Below, in pieces: positions 54,511 to 62,499 of a stretch of 64,000 nucleotides of DNA. This DNA comes from Lipingzhangella_A rawalii (GTDB taxonomy: Bacteria; Actinomycetota; Actinomycetes; Streptosporangiales; Streptosporangiaceae): contig NZ_JAVLVT010000010.1 in NCBI RefSeq assembly GCF_031628175.1, forward strand, positions 346,150 to 410,149, read 5' to 3'. Below the pieces are notes generated by a model. That model saw nothing but the letters and a program-made list of their open reading frames with translations, searched no databases and had not been told where the DNA came from. Both the position numbers and the translations under genes were made by a program. Each line of letters opens with the position of its first letter. Positions within the stretch are counted from its first letter, which is position 1.

Positions 54511-55065
54511 TCAGTTTTGCTCGGCCGTGCCGGAGCCCCCCGACTCCGAGTCCCGCTCCGCGGCGGCCAGGGCCGCCCGGCGGCGAGCGACCACCACGCC
54601 GACGGCCGGCACCACCGCCGCGAAGGCCACGGCCCGCATCCACGGACGATCCAACACGTGGCAGGTGGCGTGGTCCAGCGACACCTTGCCCGGCCCGGAA
54701 ACGATGATCGACATCGCGGTCAGTCCGATCAGTGCCGGATACTCCAGGCCACCGTTGGCGTTGAAGAAGCCGTTCGGGCTGTGCAGCTCCGCGGCCACCC
54801 CCATCGTTCCGGCGACCGCCGCCGCGCTCGCCGGCGTGGCCAGCCCCAACGCCAGCCCGGCACCACCGGCCGCCTCAGCTACGCCGGCGGCACGGGCGGT
54901 CACGTGTCCGGGACGATGCCCCATCTGGTCGAAGGCCTGCGCCGTTCCCTCCGGGCCGCCGCCCCCGAACCAGCCGAAGAGCTTCTGCGCGCCGTGCGCG
55001 AACAGTGTTCCGCCCAGTGCCGCACGTACGCCCAACACCGCCAGGTCGCCCGCCCTGAGTCCCAT
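54511..55065 (-). CDS. DoxX-family membrane protein
   Basis: The 184-residue protein has four hydrophobic helices and the DoxX signature: LGVRAALGGTLFAHGAQKLF near the start, FDQMGHRPGHVTARAAGVAE, GAGLALGLATPASAAAVAGT and FNANGGLEYPALIGL. Mycobacterial DoxX joins a thiol/superoxide-stress complex; many members are unstudied. ATG 55065 follows AAAGGAA; the longer frame upstream runs through the tandem repeat and is not real. Confidence 0.92.
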   Translation of the reverse strand: MGLRAGDLAVLGVRAALGGTLFAHGAQKLFGWFGGGGPEGTAQAFDQMGHRPGHVTARAAGVAEAAGGAGLALGLATPASAAAVAGTMGVAAELHSPNGFFNANGGLEYPALIGLTAMSIIVSGPGKVSLDHATCHVLDRPWMRAVAFAAVVPAVGVVVARRRAALAAAERDSESGGSGTAEQN

Positions 55066-55172
55066 TGCGTTCCTTTCCCCCGTTGTGCACCAGCCCCTGC
55101 TGTCCCGGCGCACCGGACATGATGCCGATGGCCGGGACACCTCCGGAAGCCGCCGCGCCGGGGTCACGCAGT

Positions 55173-55232
55173 GTTGGCCCTCGTTGGTCCTCGTTGGTCC
55201 TCGTTGGTCCTTGTTGGTCCTTGTTGGCTCTC
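55173..55232. repeat. six tandem copies of a 10-base repeat
   Basis: Units of GTTGGTCCTC or close variants (GTTGGCCCTC, two exact, two ending CTT, GTTGGCTCTC) run head to tail for 60 bases between the DoxX gene and the small J-like gene. It is a minisatellite and likely to vary in copy number between strains. Confidence 0.95.
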
Positions 55233-55235
55233 GCG

Positions 55236-55469
55236 TCACACCACGCGGCGGCCACGCCGCCGCGCGTACCACCGCCGCACGCCCCGCAGTAGCACACCCA
55301 GCGGGGTGCGGGGGGCTCGGAACACGTGGACCGGCCCGGTTCCCGGGGCGTCCGGGTCACGCCCGCGGCGCCAGGAGGCCATGCCCGCAGCGAAAACGGT
55401 CGGGTCACCCCCCAGGTCGGGATGGTTGCGGCGAACCCACTGGCGGTAGCGGGCCCGTTCGTTGCGCAC
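55236..55469 (-). CDS. small J-domain-like protein
   Basis: The 77-residue basic protein starts at GTG 55469 after GGGAGG. RYRQWVRRNHPDLGGDPTVF contains the HPD signature of J-domains in an HPDxGGD context, followed by AAGMASWRRG. The rest is arginine-rich (GVRRWYARRRGRR). Short actinomycete proteins of this kind are usually annotated as hypothetical. With only about 30 residues of helix before and after HPD it may be a minimal J-domain or only look like one. Confidence 0.7.
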   Translation of the reverse strand: MRNERARYRQWVRRNHPDLGGDPTVFAAGMASWRRGRDPDAPGTGPVHVFRAPRTPLGVLLRGVRRWYARRRGRRVV

Positions 55470-55502
55470 ACTGGCCTCCCGGAGGGCGGCACCGCGGCAC
55501 CG

Positions 55503-55534
55503 CGGAACTGTGAAACTGCGGAACTTCGGAACTG
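55503..55534. repeat. four tandem 8-base repeats
   Basis: CGGAACTG, TGAAACTG, CGGAACTT and CGGAACTG follow one another without gap, just upstream of the small J-like gene. The 283 bases up to the HxlR gene hold nothing else recognisable. Confidence 0.85.
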
Positions 55535-55752
55535 TTTTCGGTCGCCTCCTGGCAGGTTAGCTGCCTCCGTGCGGAGCTGTCCGGTAGCACCACGGCGCGT
55601 GCGCCCAACAGCCTCGACACACTGGGGCGCTTCCCCATGCCCTCCCGGCCATTCCCTTCCCCTGCTGGGGCTGTCGCGTGCCGCCAGCCGCCGCGATCCC
55701 ATCCCGATGCCGCTCCCGGTGGTGACACCCCCGGGCCGCAACCAGTGTCCAG

Positions 55753-56109
55753 CTAGGACGGGTCCCCCATTCGATGCGCGCCGATCCGGGTGATCCGCTC
55801 CCGTCCCCAGGCGCCCAGCGGCTCCAGGGCCTGGTTGAGGGCCTCGCCCTGCGTGGTGAGGGTGTACTCCACCCGTGGTGGCACCTCCCGATAGACCTCG
55901 CGGTGCACGATCCCGTCCTCCTCCAGCTCGCGCAACTGCTGGATCAGCACCTTCTCGGAAACGCCCGGCAGTCCCCGCCGCAGCTGCCCGAAGCGACGCA
56001 CCCCGCCGTGGTGCAGCTCCCACAGGATCAGGGCCTTCCATTTACCACCAACCACGTCCATGGCTGCGTCAATGCCACACACGTAGGGGCCGGATCGGGG
56101 TGAGCTCAT
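55753..56109 (-). CDS. HxlR-family transcriptional regulator
   Basis: The 118-residue protein has the HxlR signature: CGIDAAMDVVGGKWKALILW, GGVRRFGQLRRGLPGVSEKV, LIQQLRELEEDGIVHREVY and PPRVEYTLTTQGEAL. The N-terminal cysteine is kept. ATG 56109 with AGGAGG five bases upstream is preferred over GTG 56133. It is divergent from an imine-reductase-like gene with palindromes between, and probably regulates it. Confidence 0.93.
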   Translation of the reverse strand: MSSPRSGPYVCGIDAAMDVVGGKWKALILWELHHGGVRRFGQLRRGLPGVSEKVLIQQLRELEEDGIVHREVYREVPPRVEYTLTTQGEALNQALEPLGAWGRERITRIGAHRMGDPS

Positions 56110-56120
56110 CGGGACCTCCT

Positions 56121-56171
56121 GTGAACTGTTCACTTACGTGTTGGTTAGTACCGAACAAAATAGTGGGTACT
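56121..56171. promoter_or_regulatory. HxlR/imine-reductase operator region
   Basis: GTGAACTGTTCAC (56121-56133) is a perfect palindrome next to the HxlR ribosome-binding site. AGTACC (56147-56152) and GGTACT (56166-56171) form a second inverted repeat. Both lie in the short AT-rich space between divergent genes. Confidence 0.6.
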
Positions 56172-56241
56172 TGTCGTTGGGGATGTGCCGGCGGAGGATC
56201 GGAACCGTAGATGGCACAACGGCCAAGGAGTTGATCAGGTA

Positions 56242-57129
56242 ATGACGGAAGCCCGTCCGATCCCGGTGACGGTTCTCGGGCTCGGGGCAATGGGACGAGC
56301 CCTGGCTACGGCGCTGCTCGACGGTGGCCACCCCACCACGGTGTGGAACCGCACCCCGGGGCGGGACACCCAGCTCGTGGATGCGGGGGCGAAGAGCGCC
56401 GCCACAGCCGATGCGGCGGTGGCGTCCGCGTCGCTGGTGGTGGTGTGCCTGCTGGACCACGCCTCCGTACGCGCGGTGGTGGATCCGCTGGCCGAGACAC
56501 TACGGGGACGCACCGTGGTGAACCTGACCAGCACCACCCCCAACGAGGCACGGGAGACGGCCGAGTGGGCCCACCGCCACGGCATCGCCTATCTCGACGG
56601 CGGCATCATGGCCGTCCCCGAGATGATCGGTCAGCCGGAGGCCACAATCCTGTACAGCGGGGATGAGACGGCCTTCACGGAGCACCGACCCGCCCTGGAC
56701 CTGTTCGGTTCGGCCGAGCACCTCGGCGCGGACCCGGGGTTGGGGGCGCTGTACGACTTCGCCCTCCTGGCGGCGATGTACGTCATGTTCGCCGGGGTGT
56801 TCCATGGAACGGCGATGCTGCGTCCGGCTGGGGTTTCCGCCACGGAGTTCGCCAACCGGGTGGTGCCGTGGTTGACGGCGATGCTCCAGACTGTTCCGGC
56901 ACAGGCCGCCACCGTCGACAGTGGCGACTACAGCACCGAGGTTCAGGACCTGGACTTCACCAAGGCCGCCCTGGACGCGATCGTACGCGCCAGCAGCGAG
57001 GCGGGGGCCGAACTGGACGTGATCGCACCGATCCAGTCCCTGGTGTATCGCCAGGTGATGGCCGGTCACGGCGCCGAGGCATTCCAGCGCATGGTGGAGA
57101 CACTCGCGCCCGCGCCAGCCCGGGTCTGA
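56242..57129 (+). CDS. NADP-dependent imine-reductase-like oxidoreductase
   Basis: The 295-residue protein has the Rossmann motif VLGLGAMGRALATALLDGGH followed by TTVWNRTPGR, the arginine-containing NADPH signature of imine reductases. GGIMAVPEMIGQPEATILYS and a C-terminal helical dimerisation domain (LLAAMYVMFAGVFHGTAML) match the same family, within the beta-hydroxyacid dehydrogenase superfamily. Members reduce cyclic imines or act in reductive amination. ATG 56242 is preferred since homology starts there. Its partner HxlR gene is divergent. The natural substrate is not known. Confidence 0.9.
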   Translation: MTEARPIPVTVLGLGAMGRALATALLDGGHPTTVWNRTPGRDTQLVDAGAKSAATADAAVASASLVVVCLLDHASVRAVVDPLAETLRGRTVVNLTSTTPNEARETAEWAHRHGIAYLDGGIMAVPEMIGQPEATILYSGDETAFTEHRPALDLFGSAEHLGADPGLGALYDFALLAAMYVMFAGVFHGTAMLRPAGVSATEFANRVVPWLTAMLQTVPAQAATVDSGDYSTEVQDLDFTKAALDAIVRASSEAGAELDVIAPIQSLVYRQVMAGHGAEAFQRMVETLAPAPARV

Positions 57130-57143
57130 GCGTCCCGGCACTC

Positions 57144-57188
57144 CCGGTTGGCCGGCCGCGGTCACGTCCACCGAGGCCGGCCAACCGG
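57144..57188. terminator. 14-bp hairpin after the imine-reductase gene
   Basis: CCGGTTGGCCGGCC (57144-57157) pairs perfectly with GGCCGGCCAACCGG (57175-57188) around a 17-base loop. It lies 14 bases after the stop and before the deacetylase promoter. No T-tract follows. Confidence 0.65.
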
Positions 57189-57294
57189 ATGCGTGCCGCA
57201 CACCGGGCCATCCCGTGGATTCGTGTCACCGGAAATGTCTAGGCTTCGACCATGGTTGCTAGCTACGGCGACGACGACAAGGACTGAGGAGCCC

Positions 57295-58110
57295 ATGGAT
57301 CTCACGGTGATGGCGGTACACGCCCACCCCGATGACGAGGTGCTTGGCACCGGCGGAGCGTTGGCCCGCTACGCCGCTGAGGGGGTGCGCACCGTCCTGG
57401 TGACCTGCACCGACGGTCGCCAGGGAGACGGGCCGAACGGCGTGAAACCGGGCGAGGCGGGCCACGACGGCGACCAGGTGGCTCTGCTGCGGGAAAGCGA
57501 GCTCGACACCTCGGCCAAGGCGCTGGGGATCGCCCACGTGGAACGGCTGGGCTACCACGACTCCGGTATGGATGGCTGGGACACCAACCACCATCCGGAA
57601 GCCTTCGCGAACGTTGCCGTCGCGGTGGCTGCGGAACGGCTGGCCGAGCTGGTTCGGCACTACCAGCCTCAGGTGGTCATCACCTACGACGCCAACGGCG
57701 GCTACGGGCATCCGGACCACATCCAAGCGCACCGGATCACCCACGCGGCCACGGCAGCGACCGGCATCCCGCGCAAGCTGTACCACAGTGTGCTGCGACG
57801 CAGCGTCATGGACGAGCTGGCGGCCTACGTCGTCGAGGGAAACGAGGACACTGACGGGGAGGACATCTCCGAGGACGACGATATGGGGGTTACGGACGAG
57901 GAGGTGACCGCGCTGCTGGACGTCACCGACCACGTTCCCGCGAAGCGCACCGCGCTGGAGGCCCACGCCAGCCAGGGCGACAGTGCCTTCTTGCTCGGCC
58001 TACCCGAATCTCTTCAGCACCGCCTGTTCGCCGAGGAGGCCTACCAGCTCCAGTCCAGCACGGTGCCCACTCCCGACCGGGAGGATGACCTGCTGACCGG
58101 GCTCCGGTAG
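57295..58110 (+). CDS. PIG-L family deacetylase (Mca/MshB-like)
   Basis: The 271-residue protein has the zinc-binding AHPDDEVLGTGGALARYAAE near residue 10 and the third ligand in YDANGGYGHPDHIQAHR near 140, plus VTCTDGRQGDGPNGVKPGEA. Actinomycete members include MshB and the mycothiol S-conjugate amidase Mca. An acidic segment (EGNEDTDGEDISEDDDMG) separates the core from the C-terminal helices. ATG 57295 follows GAGGAG. Assignment to Mca itself is uncertain because several paralogues usually exist. Confidence 0.88.
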   Translation: MDLTVMAVHAHPDDEVLGTGGALARYAAEGVRTVLVTCTDGRQGDGPNGVKPGEAGHDGDQVALLRESELDTSAKALGIAHVERLGYHDSGMDGWDTNHHPEAFANVAVAVAAERLAELVRHYQPQVVITYDANGGYGHPDHIQAHRITHAATAATGIPRKLYHSVLRRSVMDELAAYVVEGNEDTDGEDISEDDDMGVTDEEVTALLDVTDHVPAKRTALEAHASQGDSAFLLGLPESLQHRLFAEEAYQLQSSTVPTPDREDDLLTGLR

Positions 58111-58556
58111 CGCACGGCCCCGACGTTACGGCGTCGTGGCCGGCCGAGAGGCTCCCGAACCTGGCCAGGGCTCCGGAACTCGGGGGTGGGGCACCGGTGA
58201 TGCCCGGCAGGCCCACGGTGGAATCCCTATCGTGCTCTTGGCCCCGTCGGTGTGTCCACCCCGACGACGACCCCTCCGGGCGAGCCCGGGGCGGATGGGT
58301 GTCCCCCGGGTGGGTGGCGCGGGTCCGCATGTCGCGTGCTGGGTGGGTCCGGGGCAGCTGTCCCGCGCTGTGGCTGCTGCGAGTCCCCGCTCCCCCTGTC
58401 CCGTGCGGCCATCGTGCGGCCCGTCCGCGGGGCGATGCACCTCCCACTCCTGGCGTCGAGGCGTCGGGGGTTCCCCTCCCCGCCACGCAGCCGGGCACAA
58501 CCGGCTGGGGTTCGTCAACACTCCCAAGGGCGACAGAACTGATCATCCAGAGTGTG
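58111..58556. other. 446-base intergenic region without recognisable gene
   Basis: GC-rich sequence with overlapping arginine/proline-rich frames in several phases. No homology, RNA gene or clear repeat was seen. Confidence 0.5.
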
Positions 58557-58586
58557 TTGCACGCCACATTTACTACTCAGTAATAT
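58557..58586 (+). promoter_or_regulatory. promoter of the lipase gene
   Basis: TTGCAC (58557-58562) and TAATAT (58581-58586) are separated by 18 bases. The -10 is unusually close to consensus for this genome. The predicted leader is about 90 bases and ends with AGGAG before ATG 58681. Confidence 0.7.
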
Positions 58587-58680
58587 CTCGGCAACGCGCT
58601 CCGATGCAGGGCACAGCCCGGCAAGGCGCCGCATTGGCCATCCCCGCTGCCTTGATCCCCCACCACCCCCAGGAGCCCAG

Positions 58681-59361
58681 ATGCCTCGCCTCCCGCTCTA
58701 CACGTGTGCAGTCACCGCAGCTGCCCTACTCCTCCCTCTCGCGGCGGCCCCCGCTGCCCAAGCCCAGGACCCCGACCCCGTGGTGTTCGTCCACGGCTTC
58801 CTCGGAAAAGGCGATCAGTGGTCCGCCATGATCGAGGAGTTCGAGGATCGGGGGCATCCCGAGGAGCGTCTGCACACCTTCGAGTACGACTCGCTGCGCT
58901 CCAACATGACCATCGCCAGCCAGCTGTCCAACTTCGTGGACGACATCCTGGCGGACACGGATGCCTCCCAGGTGGATATGGTGACCCACTCCATGGGCGG
59001 CCTCTCCTCCCGCTGGTACCTCAAGGAACTGGACGGCGCCGACAACGTGGGTGACTGGGTGTCGCTGGGTGGGCCGAACAACGGCACCTCCGTCGCCGGA
59101 TACTGCTCCGTGCTCATCACCCCGTGTCAGGAGATGAAGGCAGGCTCAGATTTCCTCAACCAGCTCAACGCCGACGACCCCACCCCCGGCAACGTTGCCT
59201 ACACAACCTTCCGGAGCCCCTGCGACCTCGTGATCAGCCCGGTAGACAGCACCGTGCTCGACGGGGCGGACAACCGGCAGACCAGCTGTCTGGGCCACAT
59301 CGGGATGATGTCCGACGACGACGTGGTCACCGAGGTGTATGACACGGTCGCCGGCCGCTGA
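58681..59361 (+). CDS. secreted triacylglycerol lipase (class 2)
   Basis: The 226-residue protein has a Sec signal peptide (hydrophobic AVTAAALLLPLAAA, cleavage likely after AQA near residue 28). The mature enzyme begins with VVFVHGFLGKGDQW, the oxyanion loop, followed by VTHSMGGLSSRWYL with the nucleophile Ser in THSMGG (Thr for the usual Gly), an Asp near residue 180 and the catalytic His in SCLGHIGMMSDD. This matches the small lidless lipases of the Bacillus LipA/Streptomyces type. ATG 58681 follows AGGAG. Confidence 0.93.
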   Translation: MPRLPLYTCAVTAAALLLPLAAAPAAQAQDPDPVVFVHGFLGKGDQWSAMIEEFEDRGHPEERLHTFEYDSLRSNMTIASQLSNFVDDILADTDASQVDMVTHSMGGLSSRWYLKELDGADNVGDWVSLGGPNNGTSVAGYCSVLITPCQEMKAGSDFLNQLNADDPTPGNVAYTTFRSPCDLVISPVDSTVLDGADNRQTSCLGHIGMMSDDDVVTEVYDTVAGR

Positions 59362-59463
59362 TCCTCACCTCCCGGGGGCGTTCCACAATCAGGAACTGCA
59401 CATTCCCCACCGCGAATCCGGGCCGGGAGACTGGATCCCGCCCCGGATTCCGGCCGCCCCCCC

Positions 59464-60045
59464 TCAACCTGCGACGGGACGGGCCAGCAGCCCTTCCAGG
59501 CGGTCCAGGGTCTCGCGCAGGTTGTCCTCGCCGGTGGCGGCACGGGCCTCGTCCAGGGAAAGCCACCGCACCGGGGCACCGGGCTTCTCCGGCCGGGCCG
59601 CCTCGGGCTGATCGGTGGCCAGAACGAACCGCAGGTCCGCGTGTTCGTGCGCAGGTTCGCGGTCACTGGCCGGAACCGGGACGACCACCGCATGCAGCAA
59701 CGCGCTGTCCGGCCAGGCCACCAGGTCCGGCAGTGCGGTCTCCTCAACGCCCTCGCGGAGAGCGACCTCCAGCGGCCGGGTCTCGCCCGGGTCCGCATGC
59801 CCACCCACCTGGAGCCAGGCCCCCTGCCCCTCGTGCCAGCGCAGCAACACCCGCTGGGTGGGAGGATGCACGATCAGCGCGGATCCGGTGAAGTGGAACA
59901 GCGTGTCACGGTCCCAGGGATCCCCGGTCTCCAGCAGGGGCCGCATGCGTTCCAGGTCTGCGTTCTCGTCCGGGGTACGTCCCATGTATCCGGCCAGGGT
60001 CTCGGTGAGAGACGGGGCCATCCCCGTGCCTGGCTCTGATGTCAT
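59464..60045 (-). CDS. Nudix hydrolase
   Basis: The 193-residue protein has a Nudix box GGHADPGETRPLEVALREGV followed by EETAL. It carries one extra residue between the first Glu and the RE pair and Gly-Val in place of the usual residues before EE, so it is slightly atypical. FHFTGSALIVHPPTQRVLLR precedes it as the first strand. Substrates of such proteins are nucleoside diphosphate derivatives or pyrophosphates. ATG 60045 is chosen over ATG 60060 because of a GGAG site. It is convergent with the lipase gene. Confidence 0.9.
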   Translation of the reverse strand: MTSEPGTGMAPSLTETLAGYMGRTPDENADLERMRPLLETGDPWDRDTLFHFTGSALIVHPPTQRVLLRWHEGQGAWLQVGGHADPGETRPLEVALREGVEETALPDLVAWPDSALLHAVVVPVPASDREPAHEHADLRFVLATDQPEAARPEKPGAPVRWLSLDEARAATGEDNLRETLDRLEGLLARPVAG

Positions 60046-60202
60046 GCTTGCCCGCTCCATGATCCGTGTACTCCCCGCAACCGTCCGCTCAGACTAGATA
60101 CCGCCACACCGCCCAGCAACCGGATTCCTGGCGCCCCGCGGCCCACACGTACGGACGATACTGGGGTCCGGCTCCCCCGGGCTCGTGTGCTTCGCACCGA
60201 GA

Positions 60203-60619
60203 CTAGTCCGCACCGGCATCCGTGAGCGGGACGGCCTCAGCGGTCCTCGCTGTCCACCTCCGGTGGACCCGCGGTCTCTGCACCGGCCCCGGGCTCCGCG
60301 TGCTTCTGCACCTCGGTGAACAGGGGGAGGCGGTATCCAGATTGCGCATCAGCAGGTCCATTGTCATCAGGGCGATGCCCCGCTCCGGATCACCGAGGAC
60401 TAGGAGCTTATCCCCGGTATCGATGCCAAGATCCCGCCTGGCCTGCGCGGGAATGACGATCTGGCCCCGCTCGCTGACCGTGACCGCCCCGTAGAAGCCG
60501 CATTCACCATCGCACTGTTCCCACAGCTGGACAGCAGCTTCGGAGGCGATCCGGGGCCCTCGGCACGGCGGTGGCCCCGCGGCGAGCTTTATCAGCTGGA
60601 TGGTGAACCTGCTGGTCAT
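60203..60619 (-). CDS. AbrB/SpoVT-type protein, C-terminus probably frameshifted
   Basis: The frame encodes 138 residues. The core, GAVTVSERGQIVIPAQARRD then LGIDTGDKLLVLGDPERG, is a SpoVT/AbrB swapped-hairpin DNA-binding domain, preceded by CDGECGFYG. After MTMDLLMRNLDTASP the sequence becomes arginine/proline-rich. Adding one base in a five-G run (60323-60327 on the plus strand) restores LFTEVQKHAEPGAGA and an ending EVDSEDR with a stop at 60237. This acidic tail looks more natural, so a frameshift mutation or a homopolymer sequencing error is likely. No good ribosome-binding site was found for ATG 60619; the N-terminal start is uncertain. Confidence 0.65.
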   Translation of the reverse strand: MTSRFTIQLIKLAAGPPPCRGPRIASEAAVQLWEQCDGECGFYGAVTVSERGQIVIPAQARRDLGIDTGDKLLVLGDPERGIALMTMDLLMRNLDTASPCSPRCRSTRSPGPVQRPRVHRRWTARTAEAVPLTDAGAD

Positions 60620-60977
60620 CGAGTGGTGGATCCAGTACCGACGCCAGGACAGGTCACATTGAGCGACAAGTTAATACCCCTATGATTCGGGGGCGTGCGC
60701 TCAACCAGAGCAGCGGGGAACACCACACTCGTGCCCGCGCATCGGAAACCACGTCCGAGCGCCACAGCGCGCCGGGGGCAGGGGATCACACCGCGTCAGG
60801 GACCTCGACGCAGGGCAATCAGACGATCACCTTGCGCACCATCATTACCCAAACACATACGCAACACCACCCAAGAACAAACCAGAAGCTAAGCCACGCT
60901 CTACGCGCCGACAGCAGCCGTTCCCGGGGCTGGGCAGGGCGGCTAGTTGGGGTGCGGCGAGGCTAAACACGGTGGGG
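60620..60977. other. intergenic region beside the CRISPR remnant
   Basis: About 360 bases without a gene. The part from 60830 to 60900 is AC-rich on the plus strand. On the minus strand this would be the trailer end of the array. No further repeat copy was found. Confidence 0.5.
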
Positions 60978-61140
60978 GTTGTGATCCCTCCAGGGATGAT
61001 CCGAGACACGGTGTTGGCAACCACCAGCACCGCGTGCCCTTCCCGTTGTGATCCCTCCAGGGATGATCCGAGACCTGCGTCGTGTGCCGCCGTCGGGGCA
61101 AGTGCATGCCGTTGTGATCCCTCCAGGGATGATCCGAGAC
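60978..61140 (-). CRISPR. short CRISPR array, three repeats and two spacers, no cas genes
   Basis: A 30-base repeat occurs identically at 60978-61007, 61045-61074 and 61111-61140. The spacers are 37 bases (61008-61044) and 36 bases (61075-61110) and unrelated. On the minus strand the repeat begins GTCTCGGATC, has a palindromic core ATCCCTGGAGGGAT and ends GATCACAAC. The AAC end resembles the 8-base handles of type I/III crRNAs, so transcription from the minus strand is likely. All repeats are perfect. No cas gene lies in the window. A truncated transposase begins 23 bases beyond the array at its leader side. Confidence 0.85.
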
Positions 61141-61162
61141 CTGTGAGTAAAGTCGCAGGTCA

Positions 61163-61636
61163 TCATACTGTTGAAGCACTCGCCGGGTGGGGATTTTGCA
61201 GCAGTCCGGTAGTAGTGCAACATCGCAGGTCAAACGGGGTGCCCGTATCGTCATCGGCTACAGCACCGAACCAGTGGAGCCCATGTTCTGGCCGATGGTC
61301 TCGGTGTGGACCATAGTCGGGCTTCTTGCCCCGCTGGATTTCCCGATAGACGGTCGAGGCGCTCTTGCCGATGGCCGCGGCGAGCTCCGTGACGGGCTGC
61401 TGCGCTTGGAGTCCGTCAGCGATGGCGATGCGGTCGTCCTGGGTGAGAAAACGCGGTGACACCGGGCCGGGGTCGGGAACGATCATGCTCCCAGCCTCTA
61501 TGAACCAGTTCGAGCCGCAACTGGCGGATACCCCGACCTCCCGAGCCGCAGCGGCACCCTTCAAACCTTCACGCAGCAGCTCGAAGTACCGCTGTTTCAC
61601 CACAATCGACATCTTGTTATGAGCCCATCGCGGCAT
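61163..61636 (-). mobile_element. truncated IS30-type transposase gene
   Basis: The frame has 157 codons from ATG 61636, which follows AAGGAG. The visible part is the N-terminal DNA-binding region of IS30-family transposases: LKGAAAAREVGVSASCGSNW, then LTQDDRIAIADGLQAQQPVT and AAAIGKSASTVYREIQRGKK. After about residue 115 the family similarity stops and the DDE catalytic domain, some 200 residues, is missing. It is therefore a dead fragment. The broken end lies close to the CRISPR array. No inverted repeats were identified. Confidence 0.8.
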
Positions 61637-61722
61637 CGAACACTCCTTCGACAGAGAGGTTCGCAACCACCGATAGAACTCACGTGGGGATGCCCGATGG
61701 TGGAGGCTCGTCGCCCGGTTGA

Positions 61723-62499
61723 TCAGGTGGGGTGGAGTTCGTAGTGCAATTCGTAGCGGTGGCCGGCCTTGGCCATGACGGTAGCTTCGATGGGGCAGTC
61801 GTGGTCGGTGTAGAGCACCCGCAGTGTCCGCAACACGGGTAGGTCGCCGGGGAGGCGAAGCCGGGCGAAGGTTTCCTGGTCGGGTACGCGTGCGGAGACG
61901 CGGTCGCAGGTGCGGCGGGGTGGGTAGCCCAGCTCGGTGAGTAGGGCTGGCGCGCCGCCCTTGATGCGGCGGAACTCGGTGAGGGCTGTGCTGCGGGCGA
62001 TCTCCAGCGGATAGTAGGCGTGGACGAGTTCGGCCGGCTCGTCATCCAGGGTGAGGAGCTGCGCTCGAAGCATGACGCGGGAGTGAGCGTCGAGCTGGAG
62101 TGCGGTGGCGACATCGGCTGGAGGCGTTGTTTCGGTGACGGTGAGCAGATGGCTGCGACCACGGCGTCCTTGTTGGGCGGCTTGGCTGACCCATGGGTGG
62201 GGGCCGGCTGGTGTGTCGCGGGTCAGATAGTCGGCGGGGCGGATCGTTTCCTGGCGGTGGGGGCGGACCTGGACGTTGGCGCCTGCCCGTCCCACCACGA
62301 GGCCCTCTGACTTCAGCTGCGCTAGGGCCTTCTGGATTGTGGCGTTGGCTGCGCCGAACCGGTGCGTGAGTTGTGTGGTGGACGGCAGGGCACTGCCCGG
62401 TGGCAGGGTTCCGGACAGGATCTCCTCCCGTAGGTCCGCTGCGATTCGGGCATGCAGGGGACGGGAGTCCGTGCCACCAGAGGGGATGTCTGTGTTCAT
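61723..62499 (-). CDS. GntR/HutC-family regulator with UTRA domain
   Basis: The 258-residue protein has an N-terminal winged helix (LHARIAADLREEILSGTLPP, then LPSTTQLTHRFGAANATIQK, LAQLKSEGLVVGR) and a C-terminal UTRA ligand domain (LLTVTETTPPADVATALQLD, LDDEPAELVHAYYPLEIA, TLRVLYTDHDCPIEATVMA). It overlaps the upstream UTRA-only gene by ATGA. Similar GntR regulators are common on actinomycete integrative elements. A palindrome upstream of the pair is the likely operator. Confidence 0.92.
   Translation of the reverse strand: MNTDIPSGGTDSRPLHARIAADLREEILSGTLPPGSALPSTTQLTHRFGAANATIQKALAQLKSEGLVVGRAGANVQVRPHRQETIRPADYLTRDTPAGPHPWVSQAAQQGRRGRSHLLTVTETTPPADVATALQLDAHSRVMLRAQLLTLDDEPAELVHAYYPLEIARSTALTEFRRIKGGAPALLTELGYPPRRTCDRVSARVPDQETFARLRLPGDLPVLRTLRVLYTDHDCPIEATVMAKAGHRYELHYELHPT

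Noticed and set aside
55173..55232. Tandem GTTGGTCCTC units as a possible CRISPR
   Set aside because: Units are 10 bases and directly adjacent, with no spacers; it is a minisatellite.
58126..58567. Several overlapping frames on both strands between the deacetylase and lipase genes
   Set aside because: All are low-complexity Arg/Pro/Gly sequences in every phase, typical of GC-rich non-coding DNA.
60943..61254. Small minus-strand frame with a repeated DHPWRDHN peptide
   Set aside because: The peptide repeat is only the CRISPR repeat read as protein.
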